Source: Alteromonas sp047556435 (GTDB lineage Bacteria > Pseudomonadota > Gammaproteobacteria > Enterobacterales > Alteromonadaceae). From it: DNA of 64,000 nt. The translations under genes were made by a program, and so were the position numbers. The notes beneath the pieces were generated by a model, which saw nothing but the letters and a program-made list of their open reading frames with translations, was not told the DNA's origin and ran no database searches. Location: positions 2,418,001 to 2,482,000 of the forward strand of contig NZ_CP180210.1 in the NCBI RefSeq assembly GCF_047556435.1, given 5' to 3'. Of the stretch, positions 17,878-26,115 are shown piece after piece (position 1 is the first letter of the stretch; each line of letters starts with the position of its first letter).

Positions 17878-18642
17878 ATGATTTCACGAAGTGGATTCAG
17901 CTACTTTAGCCAGGGATTCAGTCTCATCAGAACCAAAGGATTGAAACGATTTGTATTCGTACCTCTGGCAATCAATCTGATACTGTTTGCCACCGCGTTT
18001 TATTTTCTCTATGGTCAGATTGAAACCGGTATCACTTATTTGCTGGCCATGATCCCGGAATGGCTTGGCTGGTTGAAAGAGGCGCTGGTGTTTTTCCTGT
18101 GGCCACTGGCAATAATCTCAGTGCTGCTTATATTCGCGCTGATTTTTGGAACGCTGGCTAACTGGATAGCCGCACCATTTAATGGCGTACTGGCCGAGAA
18201 GGCAGAGCGTCACCTTACCGGTAAACCTTTGGGTGATGAAGGCGTATTGTCGTTATTAAAGGATATTCCCAGAACGCTGGGTCGTGAGCTGTCGAAGTTA
18301 ACCTGGTACTTACCAAGAGCTATCGGCTTTTTCCTTATCTTTTTGTTTGTGCCGGTAGTTGGGCAGATAATCTGGTTTCTGTTTTCAGCCTGGATGATGG
18401 CAATTCAGTACTGTGATTATCCGTATGACAACCACAAAGTCGCTTTCACCAGAATGCGGCTCCACCTGAGTCAACACAAAGGGAAAGCCCTGTCTTTTGG
18501 CATAATGGTGAATATTTTTTCACTGATACCTATCGTCAACTTTATTGTAATGCCGGTTGCAATTTGCGGCGCGACTGCCATGTGGGTTGCCGAACTGCGT
18601 GATGAAATGCTTCGTGCTGATGCGAAGAGAACCGAAGGTTAA
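17878..18642 (+). CDS. cysZ: Sulfate transporter CysZ
   Basis: Inner-membrane sulfate uptake protein feeding cysteine synthesis. 254 residues, the E. coli size, with FSYFSQGFSLI at the start, four long hydrophobic helices, the conserved NWIAAPFNG motif near residue 90, and SAWMMAIQYCDYPYDNHKV in the middle. The ATG at 17878 follows AGGAGA and gives the canonical N-terminus; the frame extends 19 codons further up without support. Its position back-to-back with smc-zipA-ligA matches the cysZ-zipA-ligA neighbourhood of E. coli. Confidence 0.94.
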   Translation: MISRSGFSYFSQGFSLIRTKGLKRFVFVPLAINLILFATAFYFLYGQIETGITYLLAMIPEWLGWLKEALVFFLWPLAIISVLLIFALIFGTLANWIAAPFNGVLAEKAERHLTGKPLGDEGVLSLLKDIPRTLGRELSKLTWYLPRAIGFFLIFLFVPVVGQIIWFLFSAWMMAIQYCDYPYDNHKVAFTRMRLHLSQHKGKALSFGIMVNIFSLIPIVNFIVMPVAICGATAMWVAELRDEMLRADAKRTEG

Positions 18643-18678
18643 TATTACTGGCAAATCGCAATGGGTTTGCCAGTAATA
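18643..18678. terminator. Hairpin between cysZ and the Sel1/peptidase gene
   Basis: Perfect 13-base arms (18643-18655 and 18666-18678) around a ten-base loop, centred between two convergent genes. It has no long T run after the stem, so it is at best a weak two-way terminator or an mRNA-end stabilising hairpin. Confidence 0.5.
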
Positions 18679-18683
18679 AATAA

Positions 18684-20150
18684 CTAAGGAGTCACTCGGG
18701 AATCGCCTTCCCCCGCCCCCTCGTCAGAAACGTTTCGGTAAGCTTCATAGCGCTTAAGCCATTCATCCGCGCTGGCGGTTTGCTTGCCCTGATGAAATGA
18801 TTGAAATAAGTTCAGATACACTGGTCGGTGGGAGCTTACATCTTCCAGTTGCGCTTTCCATAGGCGCAGATAGGACGCGGGGATCACACCGCTGTCGTGA
18901 TGCTCAAGAAACGTAACCTGACGCGACGGTTTATACGCATTGACGCCGATACTTTCACAGGTTTTGGCATGCCAGACGCCGGCACTACCGAGTTCCTGCC
19001 ATTGCGCGACCCGAGAAACCGGCTGATAAGTTAAGGTACCGTCGAAGACCAGATTAGGAATATCTTCTCGCCCACAATATCGTTTTGCTGCTGAGGTTGT
19101 CAGCGGGTACTCGTCAGCGAAACCGGAAAAATGCGCCAGTTCATGCACAAAAACAGAGTATGCGTCTGAAATATCAAGGTACATCACGCCATTGTGCGTA
19201 TTGGCTGTTCCCTGATTTGCGACGATAACGGCATGGGTGAAATCACGCGTTTTTGCAGCTGAAGATAAGGGTCTGATGTCGCACCCCAGCCGTCCACTGC
19301 GTTTCCAGTTCTCATCACACTTGAGTTGATCGTTCTGTAGCCAGACTGGCGGTTGCATACAAATGGGCAGAGGGTCGAGCCGTTTATCAAGCTGAAAACG
19401 ACGGTATAGCGCATCGGCCCGTTGCAGAGTGGAAAGCGAAGTGGCGAAAATCTGAATTCGTTGCAAACAGCGCTTATTCTGTGGCCACTGCCGCGGGGTA
19501 ATCTGGCTGAAAGTGCGGGGGTGATAGCGCGCTATCATACTGGTGAGCGAAGCGGCCATTTCATGCCCTTGCTCTGCCGCCTTCTCAAGATAGCGTTTTC
19601 CCGCCGCGTGCTCTCCACTTTCCCACAGCAATCTGCCGTACTTAAATGCACTTTGCGCGTCGAGATCAGCCGTTTTTTCTAACCAGGGCCTCGCGTTCTC
19701 TGGCTGTTGTTGTAACAAATACCAGTCGGCAAGTGCGGCCTGCGCTGGCACATAGTCCTGTCGTGCAGATTTTAGCAGCCAGGTCTCCCGTAGCTCAGGG
19801 TCTTCTACCGACATGGCATAAGCCAGCTGCGCGTCGGGTACATTCCCCATAGCTGCCAGTCGCATTAATCTGCTGGAATCGACATCTGGCGGGGCACGCT
19901 CGTACAAAACCCAGGCTGCATCGGCATTGCCAATTTTCACCAACCGATGTAACCAGTACGTACTGTCATTATCGGCGGCATAGGTCACCAGGCCCTGCTC
20001 CGCAAGTTCGCTTTTTTGAACCGTCGCTGACCAAAGCAACGCCGCTGGATTGCTTGCCTGCGCCGCATTCCTCAGCAACTGAGGAACATGGAAACCAGTA
20101 TCACCGCTAAGTAAAAACAGTGCAATCACTGCCAGAACTAAACCTCGCAT
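18684..20150 (-). CDS. Sel1-repeat protein with HExxHxxGxxD metallopeptidase motif
   Basis: 488 residues. A hydrophobic N-terminal signal or anchor (residues 1-17) is followed by Sel1/TPR-like helical repeats (about 95-205), then a Cys-containing domain with VFVHELAHFSGFADEY at 333-348. H336, E337, H340 and D346 make a HExxHxxGxxD zinc site with an Asp third ligand, and the DEY that follows resembles M64 (IgA-peptidase-like) enzymes. I infer a periplasmic or outer-membrane-associated peptidase with its own protein-interaction repeats; the substrate is unknown. Starts eight bases after the nlpI stop, without a clear ribosome site, so it is probably translationally coupled to nlpI. Confidence 0.75.
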   Translation of the reverse strand: MRGLVLAVIALFLLSGDTGFHVPQLLRNAAQASNPAALLWSATVQKSELAEQGLVTYAADNDSTYWLHRLVKIGNADAAWVLYERAPPDVDSSRLMRLAAMGNVPDAQLAYAMSVEDPELRETWLLKSARQDYVPAQAALADWYLLQQQPENARPWLEKTADLDAQSAFKYGRLLWESGEHAAGKRYLEKAAEQGHEMAASLTSMIARYHPRTFSQITPRQWPQNKRCLQRIQIFATSLSTLQRADALYRRFQLDKRLDPLPICMQPPVWLQNDQLKCDENWKRSGRLGCDIRPLSSAAKTRDFTHAVIVANQGTANTHNGVMYLDISDAYSVFVHELAHFSGFADEYPLTTSAAKRYCGREDIPNLVFDGTLTYQPVSRVAQWQELGSAGVWHAKTCESIGVNAYKPSRQVTFLEHHDSGVIPASYLRLWKAQLEDVSSHRPVYLNLFQSFHQGKQTASADEWLKRYEAYRNVSDEGAGEGDSRVTP

Positions 20151-20158
20151 ACGATGAT

Positions 20159-21049
20159 TTAGTCCAGGTCGCGATCAGCATTTCTGAGCCTTCCCAGCTC
20201 CAGTCTTGCGTAGCGATGCTCGACATAGTCAAACACGTTTGTGCTCAGAGCAAGTTTGAAATAATTAGACGCAATGCCCCGGTTTCCTTGTTGGCTGTGG
20301 TATTTGCCAAGATAAAAGTACGCCTCACAAAGCCTGTCGGTCAGCGCTTTTTGACTGGTTACCCCATCAATCAGTGAATTCAGTACGTCATTCTCTGTTT
20401 TCAGGCCAAGAAATAAGTCAACCAGCATGGTAGCCCAATGGTCGTTATCCAGTTCTGGCCTGACTGATACCAGGTAAGCATTTCCTTTTTCCGGGCTAAT
20501 ATCGCTATACGCAAAATAAGCCCAAAGCACACGAAAAGGATCAGAGATGTCTTTTTCCTGGAACGTATCCAGATCTTTAACGGCTAAATCCGCCCTACCA
20601 CCGTAATATAACGCAATACCGCGGTTCAAAAAGGCGAAATCATAATCAGGATCGATATCCAGCGTAGAATCAAATGCTTCATAAGCCTGAATAAATTCCT
20701 GCTGTTGAATATAATGAATGCCAATAGAATTATACGCCGGGGCCAGGTCAGGTTTCAGACTCAACGCCTGGGTATAATCGAACTGCGCGAGGCCCCCAAG
20801 CCCAACGCTGTCATACAGCATCCCTCTTTGAAAATGCAGTTCTGCTTTATCTTCCTCTGCCAGCTCCGCATTGGCGAGTATCTGATTGTAGCGTGCAATG
20901 GCAACCTGAGAGCGAGGATTTATTGGTGCAGGCTCTGCCAGAAGCAGGTTCCCCATCTGGGTTTGTTCTTGGTTGGTTGGCGTTTGCGCACATCCACCAA
21001 GAATCGCGACGGACAGTGAAAAAAAGAGAGGACGTACAAGTTTATGCAT
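20159..21049 (-). CDS. nlpI: Lipoprotein NlpI (TPR adaptor)
   Basis: Outer-membrane lipoprotein which in E. coli serves as an adaptor for peptidoglycan hydrolases and the protease Prc. 296 residues: signal peptide ending in the lipobox LGGC (C20), then TPR repeats including GLGGLAQFDYTQALSLKPD and the FLNRGIALYYGGR segment that is typical for NlpI. The frame runs upstream to 21220, but only the ATG at 21049 yields the lipoprotein signal. In E. coli nlpI directly follows pnp; here cdd and a DUF1244 gene lie between them. Confidence 0.92.
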   Translation of the reverse strand: MHKLVRPLFFSLSVAILGGCAQTPTNQEQTQMGNLLLAEPAPINPRSQVAIARYNQILANAELAEEDKAELHFQRGMLYDSVGLGGLAQFDYTQALSLKPDLAPAYNSIGIHYIQQQEFIQAYEAFDSTLDIDPDYDFAFLNRGIALYYGGRADLAVKDLDTFQEKDISDPFRVLWAYFAYSDISPEKGNAYLVSVRPELDNDHWATMLVDLFLGLKTENDVLNSLIDGVTSQKALTDRLCEAYFYLGKYHSQQGNRGIASNYFKLALSTNVFDYVEHRYARLELGRLRNADRDLD

Positions 21050-21179
21050 GTTAAAAATGGATTCACCTATGAGAAAAACCAGTTCCCGCTTGAATACGAC
21101 TTCGGGCGATGAATGCCGCCAACGATGGCGCATTTGGCGTGTAATGTAAAGCGCCACGACGACAATTACGAGATCAAAA

Positions 21180-21596
21180 ATGAAAAAGAATGTAATGACA
21201 ACGCTGATTGAAAAAGCCACTGAAGCGCAAGCAAATGCACACGCTCCCTATTCTGGCTTTCAGGTTGGTGCTGCGGTGTTATCTTCCAGCGGCAATATTT
21301 ATGCAGGCTGTAACGTGGAAAATGCAGCCTATCCTCTGGGGCAGTGCGCAGAAGCAACCGCTATCGGCATAATGGTAGCAGCTGGGGAAAAAGCCCTGGA
21401 TAGCGTGGTGATTATGTCTCCGAATGACGAGTTTTGTTTCCCATGCGGCGGATGCAGACAGAAAATCGCTGAGTTTGCCGCTGACGCAGTGCCGGTTATT
21501 ATGGCCACCCAAAGCGGTGAAAGCTTTGCTACCACGGTGGGAGAATTACTGCCTCATGCCTTTCGCTACAGTCAGCCTGAGAAAAAAGCAGGCTGA
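21180..21596 (+). CDS. cdd: Cytidine deaminase, tetrameric type
   Basis: Zinc enzyme converting cytidine and deoxycytidine to uridine forms in pyrimidine salvage. At 138 residues it is the short homotetrameric class, not the long dimeric E. coli type. The zinc ligands are visible as QCAEATAI (Cys and catalytic Glu) and PCGGCRQ (two Cys), with the substrate motif NVENAAYP before them. The residue after CAE is Ala where Bacillus and human enzymes have Arg. Start could also be the ATG at 21195. It sits divergent from nlpI and convergent with the DUF1244 gene. Confidence 0.9.
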   Translation: MKKNVMTTLIEKATEAQANAHAPYSGFQVGAAVLSSSGNIYAGCNVENAAYPLGQCAEATAIGIMVAAGEKALDSVVIMSPNDEFCFPCGGCRQKIAEFAADAVPVIMATQSGESFATTVGELLPHAFRYSQPEKKAG

Positions 21597-21655
21597 TTAT
21601 ACAGCACAGCCATTAATGCTTTCTCATTAGTAGCCTGACGTTATCGTCACATCAA

Positions 21656-21677
21656 CGTGGCAGCCAACGCTGCCACG
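21656..21677. terminator. Hairpin between cdd and the DUF1244 gene
   Basis: Perfect nine-base GC-rich arms CGTGGCAGC / GCTGCCACG with a four-base loop, between convergent genes. It lacks a T tract on either side, so terminator function is uncertain. Confidence 0.4.
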
Positions 21678-21728
21678 AACTTCTCAGCCGGGGTACAAAT
21701 ACCACCAGCTAATGACTACTGTGGCGAG

Positions 21729-22022
21729 TTATGACTTCTGACTCTCTGCAAGTTTAGCTAACTGCTCATCAGTTGCCGGAAGCTGATGCTTTTCTTTCCA
21801 CTGTGCATAAGGCATTTTATACACTACCTCTCGTGCAGCCTCATAATCGACGTCTTCGCCCTGTTCCTTCGCAGCCGACGCATACCATTTAGCCAGACAA
21901 TTACGACAAAAATCCGCCAGGATCATCAAATCAATATTCTGCACGTCTTTGTTCGCATCCAGGTGTTCCACCAGGCGACGGAAAACAGCAGCTTCTACTT
22001 CTGTTTGTGTTTGTTTATCCAT
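21729..22022 (-). CDS. DUF1244 family protein
   Basis: 97-residue helical protein with the family core FRRLVEHLDANKDVQNIDLM followed by ADFCRNCLAKWY, whose CRNCL pair is conserved in DUF1244. The function is unknown to me. The ATG at 22022 is chosen because GAGG stands six bases before it; ATG 22028 and TTG 22034 are in frame upstream. The gene begins only 19 bases beyond the hairpin of the pnp terminator, so its own expression must come from read-through or from a promoter inside the 3' end of pnp. Confidence 0.85.
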   Translation of the reverse strand: MDKQTQTEVEAAVFRRLVEHLDANKDVQNIDLMILADFCRNCLAKWYASAAKEQGEDVDYEAAREVVYKMPYAQWKEKHQLPATDEQLAKLAESQKS

Positions 22023-22040
22023 TTCCATCCTCAAAAATCA

Positions 22041-22066
22041 AAAAAGGGAGCACAGGCTCCCTTTTT
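22041..22066 (-). terminator. Rho-independent terminator after pnp
   Basis: Stem GGGAGC/GCTCCC with a four-base loop, flanked by A5 and T5, giving a U tract when read from pnp (and on the other strand too). It lies between the pnp stop and the DUF1244 start. Confidence 0.85.
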
Positions 22067-22106
22067 AAACGGTTAGTGATACAGGTCAGATTACCTGAAA
22101 CACAAC

Positions 22107-24218
22107 TTACTCGGCGTCGTCAGACTTAGGCGCCGGTTTTTCAAGCAGTTCCTTGATGCTCAGACGAACGCGATTCTGACGGTCGATTTCCATCACTTTC
22201 ACGTCAACCATCTGACCTTCAGACAGGTAGTCTGCCACTTTATTCACTCGCTCATGAGCGATTTGTGAAATGTGAACCAGACCTTCTTTCCCTGGCAGAA
22301 CTTCAACGAACGCGCCGAAATCAACGATACGGGTAACTTTACCGTTGTAAGTCTTACCCACTTCGATTTCAGCGGTAACATCTTCAATTTTGCTGATAGC
22401 AATATCGGCTTTCGCACGCTCAGTCGCAAAAATCTTGATGGTACCGTCGTCTTCGATCTCGATGTTAGTATCTGACTCTTCGGTGATTTGACGAATCATC
22501 GCGCCACCTTTACCGATAACATCACGGATCTTGTCCTGATCGATCTTCATGGTATAGATGCGTGGCGCGAATTCGCTCAGCTCTTCACGGTGACCGCCAA
22601 TCGCTTCATCCATAACAGACAGGATGTGAAGACGGGCTTCTTTCGCCTGCTTCAGTGCAATCTGCATGATTTCTTTGGTGATACCTTCGATTTTGATATC
22701 CATCTGCAGTGCAGTGATACCGTCAGTCGTACCGGCTACTTTAAAATCCATATCGCCCAGGTGATCTTCGTCACCCAGAATGTCAGACAGAACCACAAAG
22801 TTGTCGTCGCTTTTCACCAGACCCATTGCGATACCCGCAACTGAGGCTTTAATAGGTACACCGGCATCCATCAGGGCCAGAGAGGTACCACATACAGACG
22901 CCATTGACGACGACCCGTTAGATTCAGTGATTTCAGAAACCACACGTACTACGTACGGGAATTCTTCTTCACTTGGCATAACTGCCTGAATACCACGCTT
23001 AGCCAGACGACCGTGACCAATTTCACGACGCTTAGGCGAACCAATCATGCCGGTCTCACCCACACAGTAAGGAGGGAAGTTATAGTGCAGCATGAAACGG
23101 CTGTCACGCTTACCGGCCAGCTCGTCAATCATCTGTGCATCACGCTCTGTACCCAGAGTGGCAGCAACCAGTGCCTGCGTTTCACCACGGGTGAACAGCG
23201 CTGAACCGTGAGTACGTGGCAGAACGCCAGTCGCAACGTTTAGCGCACGGATCATCGCCGGGTCTCGGCCATCGATACGTGGCTCGCCTGCCAGAATGCG
23301 TGAACGCACTACGTCACTTTCCAGTTCATGTAACAGATCCAGTACTTCTTTCTGATCCTGCTCTTCGTTTTCAGCCATGATGTCGGCAAGCGCTTTCTCA
23401 GTAACCGCAGTTACGGCGTCTTTACGCTCCATCTTGTCAGAAATCTGATATGCCGCAGTCATACCTGACTCAGCAAGTGCTTTGATCTTGCTCTTAAGGT
23501 CAGTGTTTTCTGCTTCTGGCTGCCAGTCCCACTTAGGTGTATTGACTTCAGCAGCAAATTCGTTAACTGCGCTAACCACAGTCTGCATTTGCTCGTGGCC
23601 ATACATAACGGCGCCAAGCATCGTATCTTCAGACAGCACGTTGGCTTCTGATTCCACCATCAGTACTGCGCTTTCTGTTCCTGCAACAACCAGGTCCAGC
23701 TCGCTGGTTTCCTGCTCAGAGGTACGGGTGTTCAGCAGGTATTCACCGTCAGTGTAACCCACGCGCGCAGCGCCGATTGGACCGTTAAACGGAATACCAG
23801 AGATTGCCAGCGCGGCAGAGGTACCAATCATAGAAATGATATCGGTTGGAATTTCAGGGTTTGCAGATACCACCGTGATCACAACCTGAACTTCATTCTT
23901 GAACCCTTCCGGGAACAGTGGGCGGATAGGACGGTCAATCAGACGGGCAGTTAAGGTTTCGCCTTCTGAAGGACGGCCTTCACGCTTGAAGAAGCCACCC
24001 GGAATTTTCCCGGCAGCGTATGTTTTTTCCTGGTAGTTAACAGTCAGCGGGAAGAAATCCTGATCAGGTTTTGCTTCTTTCTTACCAACTACGGTTACCA
24101 GAACGGCGGTATCGTCCATGCTGGCCATTACTGCAGCCGTTGCCTGACGGGCGATTACGCCTGTTTCCAGAGTGACAGTATGTTGTCCATACTGAAATGA
24201 TTTTGTAATAGGAGTCAC
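22107..24218 (-). CDS. pnp: Polyribonucleotide nucleotidyltransferase (PNPase)
   Basis: Phosphorolytic 3'-5' exoribonuclease of the RNA degradosome. 703 residues: two RNase PH domains (with FFPLTVNYQEKTYAAGKIPG and the second-core GDEDHLGDMDFKVAGT), the KH domain (IGKGGAMIRQITEES near 563), and a C-terminal S1 domain (GKVTRIVDFGAFVEVLPGKEGLVHISQI). Starts with GTG at 24218, preceded by AAGGA at seven bases. The usual upstream partner rpsO is absent; the next gene upstream is a divergent HNH nuclease. In E. coli the pnp leader is the target of PNPase/RNase III autoregulation; I cannot confirm such a structure here. Confidence 0.97.
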   Translation of the reverse strand: MTPITKSFQYGQHTVTLETGVIARQATAAVMASMDDTAVLVTVVGKKEAKPDQDFFPLTVNYQEKTYAAGKIPGGFFKREGRPSEGETLTARLIDRPIRPLFPEGFKNEVQVVITVVSANPEIPTDIISMIGTSAALAISGIPFNGPIGAARVGYTDGEYLLNTRTSEQETSELDLVVAGTESAVLMVESEANVLSEDTMLGAVMYGHEQMQTVVSAVNEFAAEVNTPKWDWQPEAENTDLKSKIKALAESGMTAAYQISDKMERKDAVTAVTEKALADIMAENEEQDQKEVLDLLHELESDVVRSRILAGEPRIDGRDPAMIRALNVATGVLPRTHGSALFTRGETQALVAATLGTERDAQMIDELAGKRDSRFMLHYNFPPYCVGETGMIGSPKRREIGHGRLAKRGIQAVMPSEEEFPYVVRVVSEITESNGSSSMASVCGTSLALMDAGVPIKASVAGIAMGLVKSDDNFVVLSDILGDEDHLGDMDFKVAGTTDGITALQMDIKIEGITKEIMQIALKQAKEARLHILSVMDEAIGGHREELSEFAPRIYTMKIDQDKIRDVIGKGGAMIRQITEESDTNIEIEDDGTIKIFATERAKADIAISKIEDVTAEIEVGKTYNGKVTRIVDFGAFVEVLPGKEGLVHISQIAHERVNKVADYLSEGQMVDVKVMEIDRQNRVRLSIKELLEKPAPKSDDAE

Positions 24219-24535
24219 TATTTGTCCTTTAATTTCAATCTTTATTTATCGCTTTTAAACGCGGCGCATAGTATAGCTATGAAAACCGGCGAATACCATT
24301 ATCAAATTTTTACTCTTGTGGATTTTCATGAATTCCTATTCCAGCGCCAGCACAGTATTTGCGCAAAATCGTAATGGCACAAAACTGTACCGGTAAAGAG
24401 TCGTCGGCGACATGAGTCTGACCTGTGTTTTGCGCCATCAATCATAATTTTTCTTTAATAATGTACATTTTTTCATCTATTTGAAACAAAAATAGGTATG
24501 CTAGAAGAACACCTACCCCATATTGGGAGTGTTTT
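24219..24535. other. Divergent region between pnp and HNH nuclease gene
   Basis: 317 bases with no gene. rpsO, expected next to pnp, is not here. A TATACT (minus, 24270-24275) could be a pnp -10. TTTGCGCAAA at 24358-24367 is a perfect ten-base palindrome, and its GCGCAAAA half recurs inverted (TTTTGCGC) at 24428-24435. No promoter is convincing for the HNH gene. Confidence 0.5.
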
Positions 24536-25093
24536 ATGTTAGTACTTCGATTAAATAAGGCTGGCATGCCGCAGGAATGGGTATCTCCGGAACAGGCGGC
24601 GAGACTGTATTGTCAGGAAAAAGTGTTGTTTGAGCTTGGCTCAGATCACATGGTCATGCACGGCGGATGGAACCAAACTGGTGAACAAAGTACGCTGCGA
24701 CTGGCGTCTATCATTGCCTGCGATGGTAAAGTTACGGACGTCAGTGGCAAAATCGCACTGACAAACCGTTACCTGTTTCGCAGAGACAACTATCTGTGTT
24801 TGTATTGCGGTCACACGTTCCCCGCGTCTCAACTGACACGAGATCATATTCTTCCGCGTTCCCGTGGGGGGCGTGATAACTGGACCAATGTGGCAACCGC
24901 ATGCAGTCGGTGCAATCACGCGAAAGGCGCAAAAACACCGGAAGAAGCCGGCATGGCATTACTAGCCGTGCCGTTTACGCCGAATGTTTACGAGCGCTTT
25001 TACCTGATGAACCGACGTATCCTCGCTGATCAGATGAGCTTTCTGAAAAGCCATTTTACAAAGCGTCGGGACTGGGTAGTCAGCATGACTTGA
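24536..25093 (+). CDS. HNH endonuclease
   Basis: 185 residues. The C-terminal half has a treble-clef HNH fold: CLYCGHTF zinc knuckle (about 96-103), TRDHILPRSRGGRDNWTN with catalytic His, then CSRCNHAKGAKTPEEA. The N-terminal half (about 90 residues) has no domain I recognise. Such stand-alone HNH proteins are widespread and seldom characterised; nothing around it suggests restriction or a phage. GGGAGTG precedes the ATG. It faces pnp and converges with the MscS gene. Confidence 0.85.
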   Translation: MLVLRLNKAGMPQEWVSPEQAARLYCQEKVLFELGSDHMVMHGGWNQTGEQSTLRLASIIACDGKVTDVSGKIALTNRYLFRRDNYLCLYCGHTFPASQLTRDHILPRSRGGRDNWTNVATACSRCNHAKGAKTPEEAGMALLAVPFTPNVYERFYLMNRRILADQMSFLKSHFTKRRDWVVSMT

Positions 25094-25130
25094 AAATCAC
25101 GAGAGCAACTTACCAGTAGCGCTTCGCTAC

Positions 25131-26015
25131 TTACGCCGATGATTCATCCAGTTGCCGTATCTGGTCTTCGTCCTCTTTTATGGCTTTAAACCACAAACTC
25201 ATCCAGTCAGAACTTATTTTTGACTGCAACTCCTGCGCCTCTGTCGTCGGGCAAAAAATCGAAACCGACACCACCACTTTCGCCAACTCGTTTGTCTCAA
25301 GCAGAATATCAGGATCAATTTGGATGAACTCCTGCTCCAGGTGCCGCTCTATCAAACCTTTGTAGCGCTCGGCAACATCCCGGAAGTATTCGCAATGAGC
25401 CTGGGCTCTCGCAGAAAACGCAGGTAAAATCCGGTATGGGTTCACCGCCGGCTCATTAACAATCTTAAAACTGTGAAGCTTGTAACGGCGCAGGAAATTA
25501 AGGTTACGAACGGTTTGGGTTACCAGTTGGCTGTTTGGTACATAAACATGCTTACCGGTATAATTGAAAGTGTCGGGATCGACTTCCAGAAGCGCCGTCT
25601 TTGCCCAATCCATTTCTACCACTTCACCCACAATATTGTTCATCTGGATCCAATCGCCAACACGGAATGGGCGTGCGCCGAGGTAATAGATAAACCCCAT
25701 AAAACATTGTATGAACTCGCGGGTTGCCAGCACAATCGCCACCATAAAGGCTGCAATGGAAATTGCCAGAGTCTGAATCTCCGACGACCAAATCATCATT
25801 AACGCAATGATGATAAACGCATTGCCCAACTGCTCGAGAATGTTTATCTGATTACGTCTGTCATGACCCTTTTTCGAGCTTTGTTTGCGTATGACTTTGA
25901 GCACGAGTCGTTTAAACACATGCAGCAATACGACCACCAGAACGGAGGTCAGTAACTTGTAATCAAGCATGAAGGCGGAAACCTCTAGCCATAATGCGTT
26001 GATGTCATACTTCAT
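25131..26015 (-). CDS. MscS-family mechanosensitive ion channel
   Basis: 294 residues with two N-terminal hydrophobic segments, the pore helix region (AISIAAFMVAIVLATREFIQ), and the MscS beta domain with RPFRVGDWIQMNNIVGEVVEMDW, a family hallmark, then a cytoplasmic alpha/beta C-terminus. It lacks the classic Gly/Ala-packed pore text of E. coli MscS and is nearer to the small YbdG/YnaI-type relatives. Likely role: release of osmolytes on hypo-osmotic shock. It lies downstream of putP-proB-proA, beyond a strong terminator, so it has separate transcription but a related theme. Confidence 0.88.
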   Translation of the reverse strand: MKYDINALWLEVSAFMLDYKLLTSVLVVVLLHVFKRLVLKVIRKQSSKKGHDRRNQINILEQLGNAFIIIALMMIWSSEIQTLAISIAAFMVAIVLATREFIQCFMGFIYYLGARPFRVGDWIQMNNIVGEVVEMDWAKTALLEVDPDTFNYTGKHVYVPNSQLVTQTVRNLNFLRRYKLHSFKIVNEPAVNPYRILPAFSARAQAHCEYFRDVAERYKGLIERHLEQEFIQIDPDILLETNELAKVVVSVSIFCPTTEAQELQSKISSDWMSLWFKAIKEDEDQIRQLDESSA

Positions 26016-26043
26016 TAACGCGTGCGCTCCTTATGTCCCGAAA

Positions 26044-26077
26044 TAAAAAAACTCCGGTCTGAGACCGGAGTTTTTCC
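26044..26077 (-). terminator. Rho-independent terminator after proA
   Basis: Nine-base stem ACTCCGGTC/GACCGGAGT with a three-base loop, A7 on one side and T5 on the other, so it can act in both directions. It ends the putP-proB-proA operon. Confidence 0.9.
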
Positions 26078-26115
26078 ATTATGAATCAAAGTGCTCTGGC
26101 GAACAATGCCAACTG

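Noticed and set aside
20159..21220. 353-residue form of NlpI with an extra N-terminal membrane segment
   Set aside because: It would bury the lipoprotein signal at residue 58 and overlap the cdd start; the 296-residue form has a clean lipobox.
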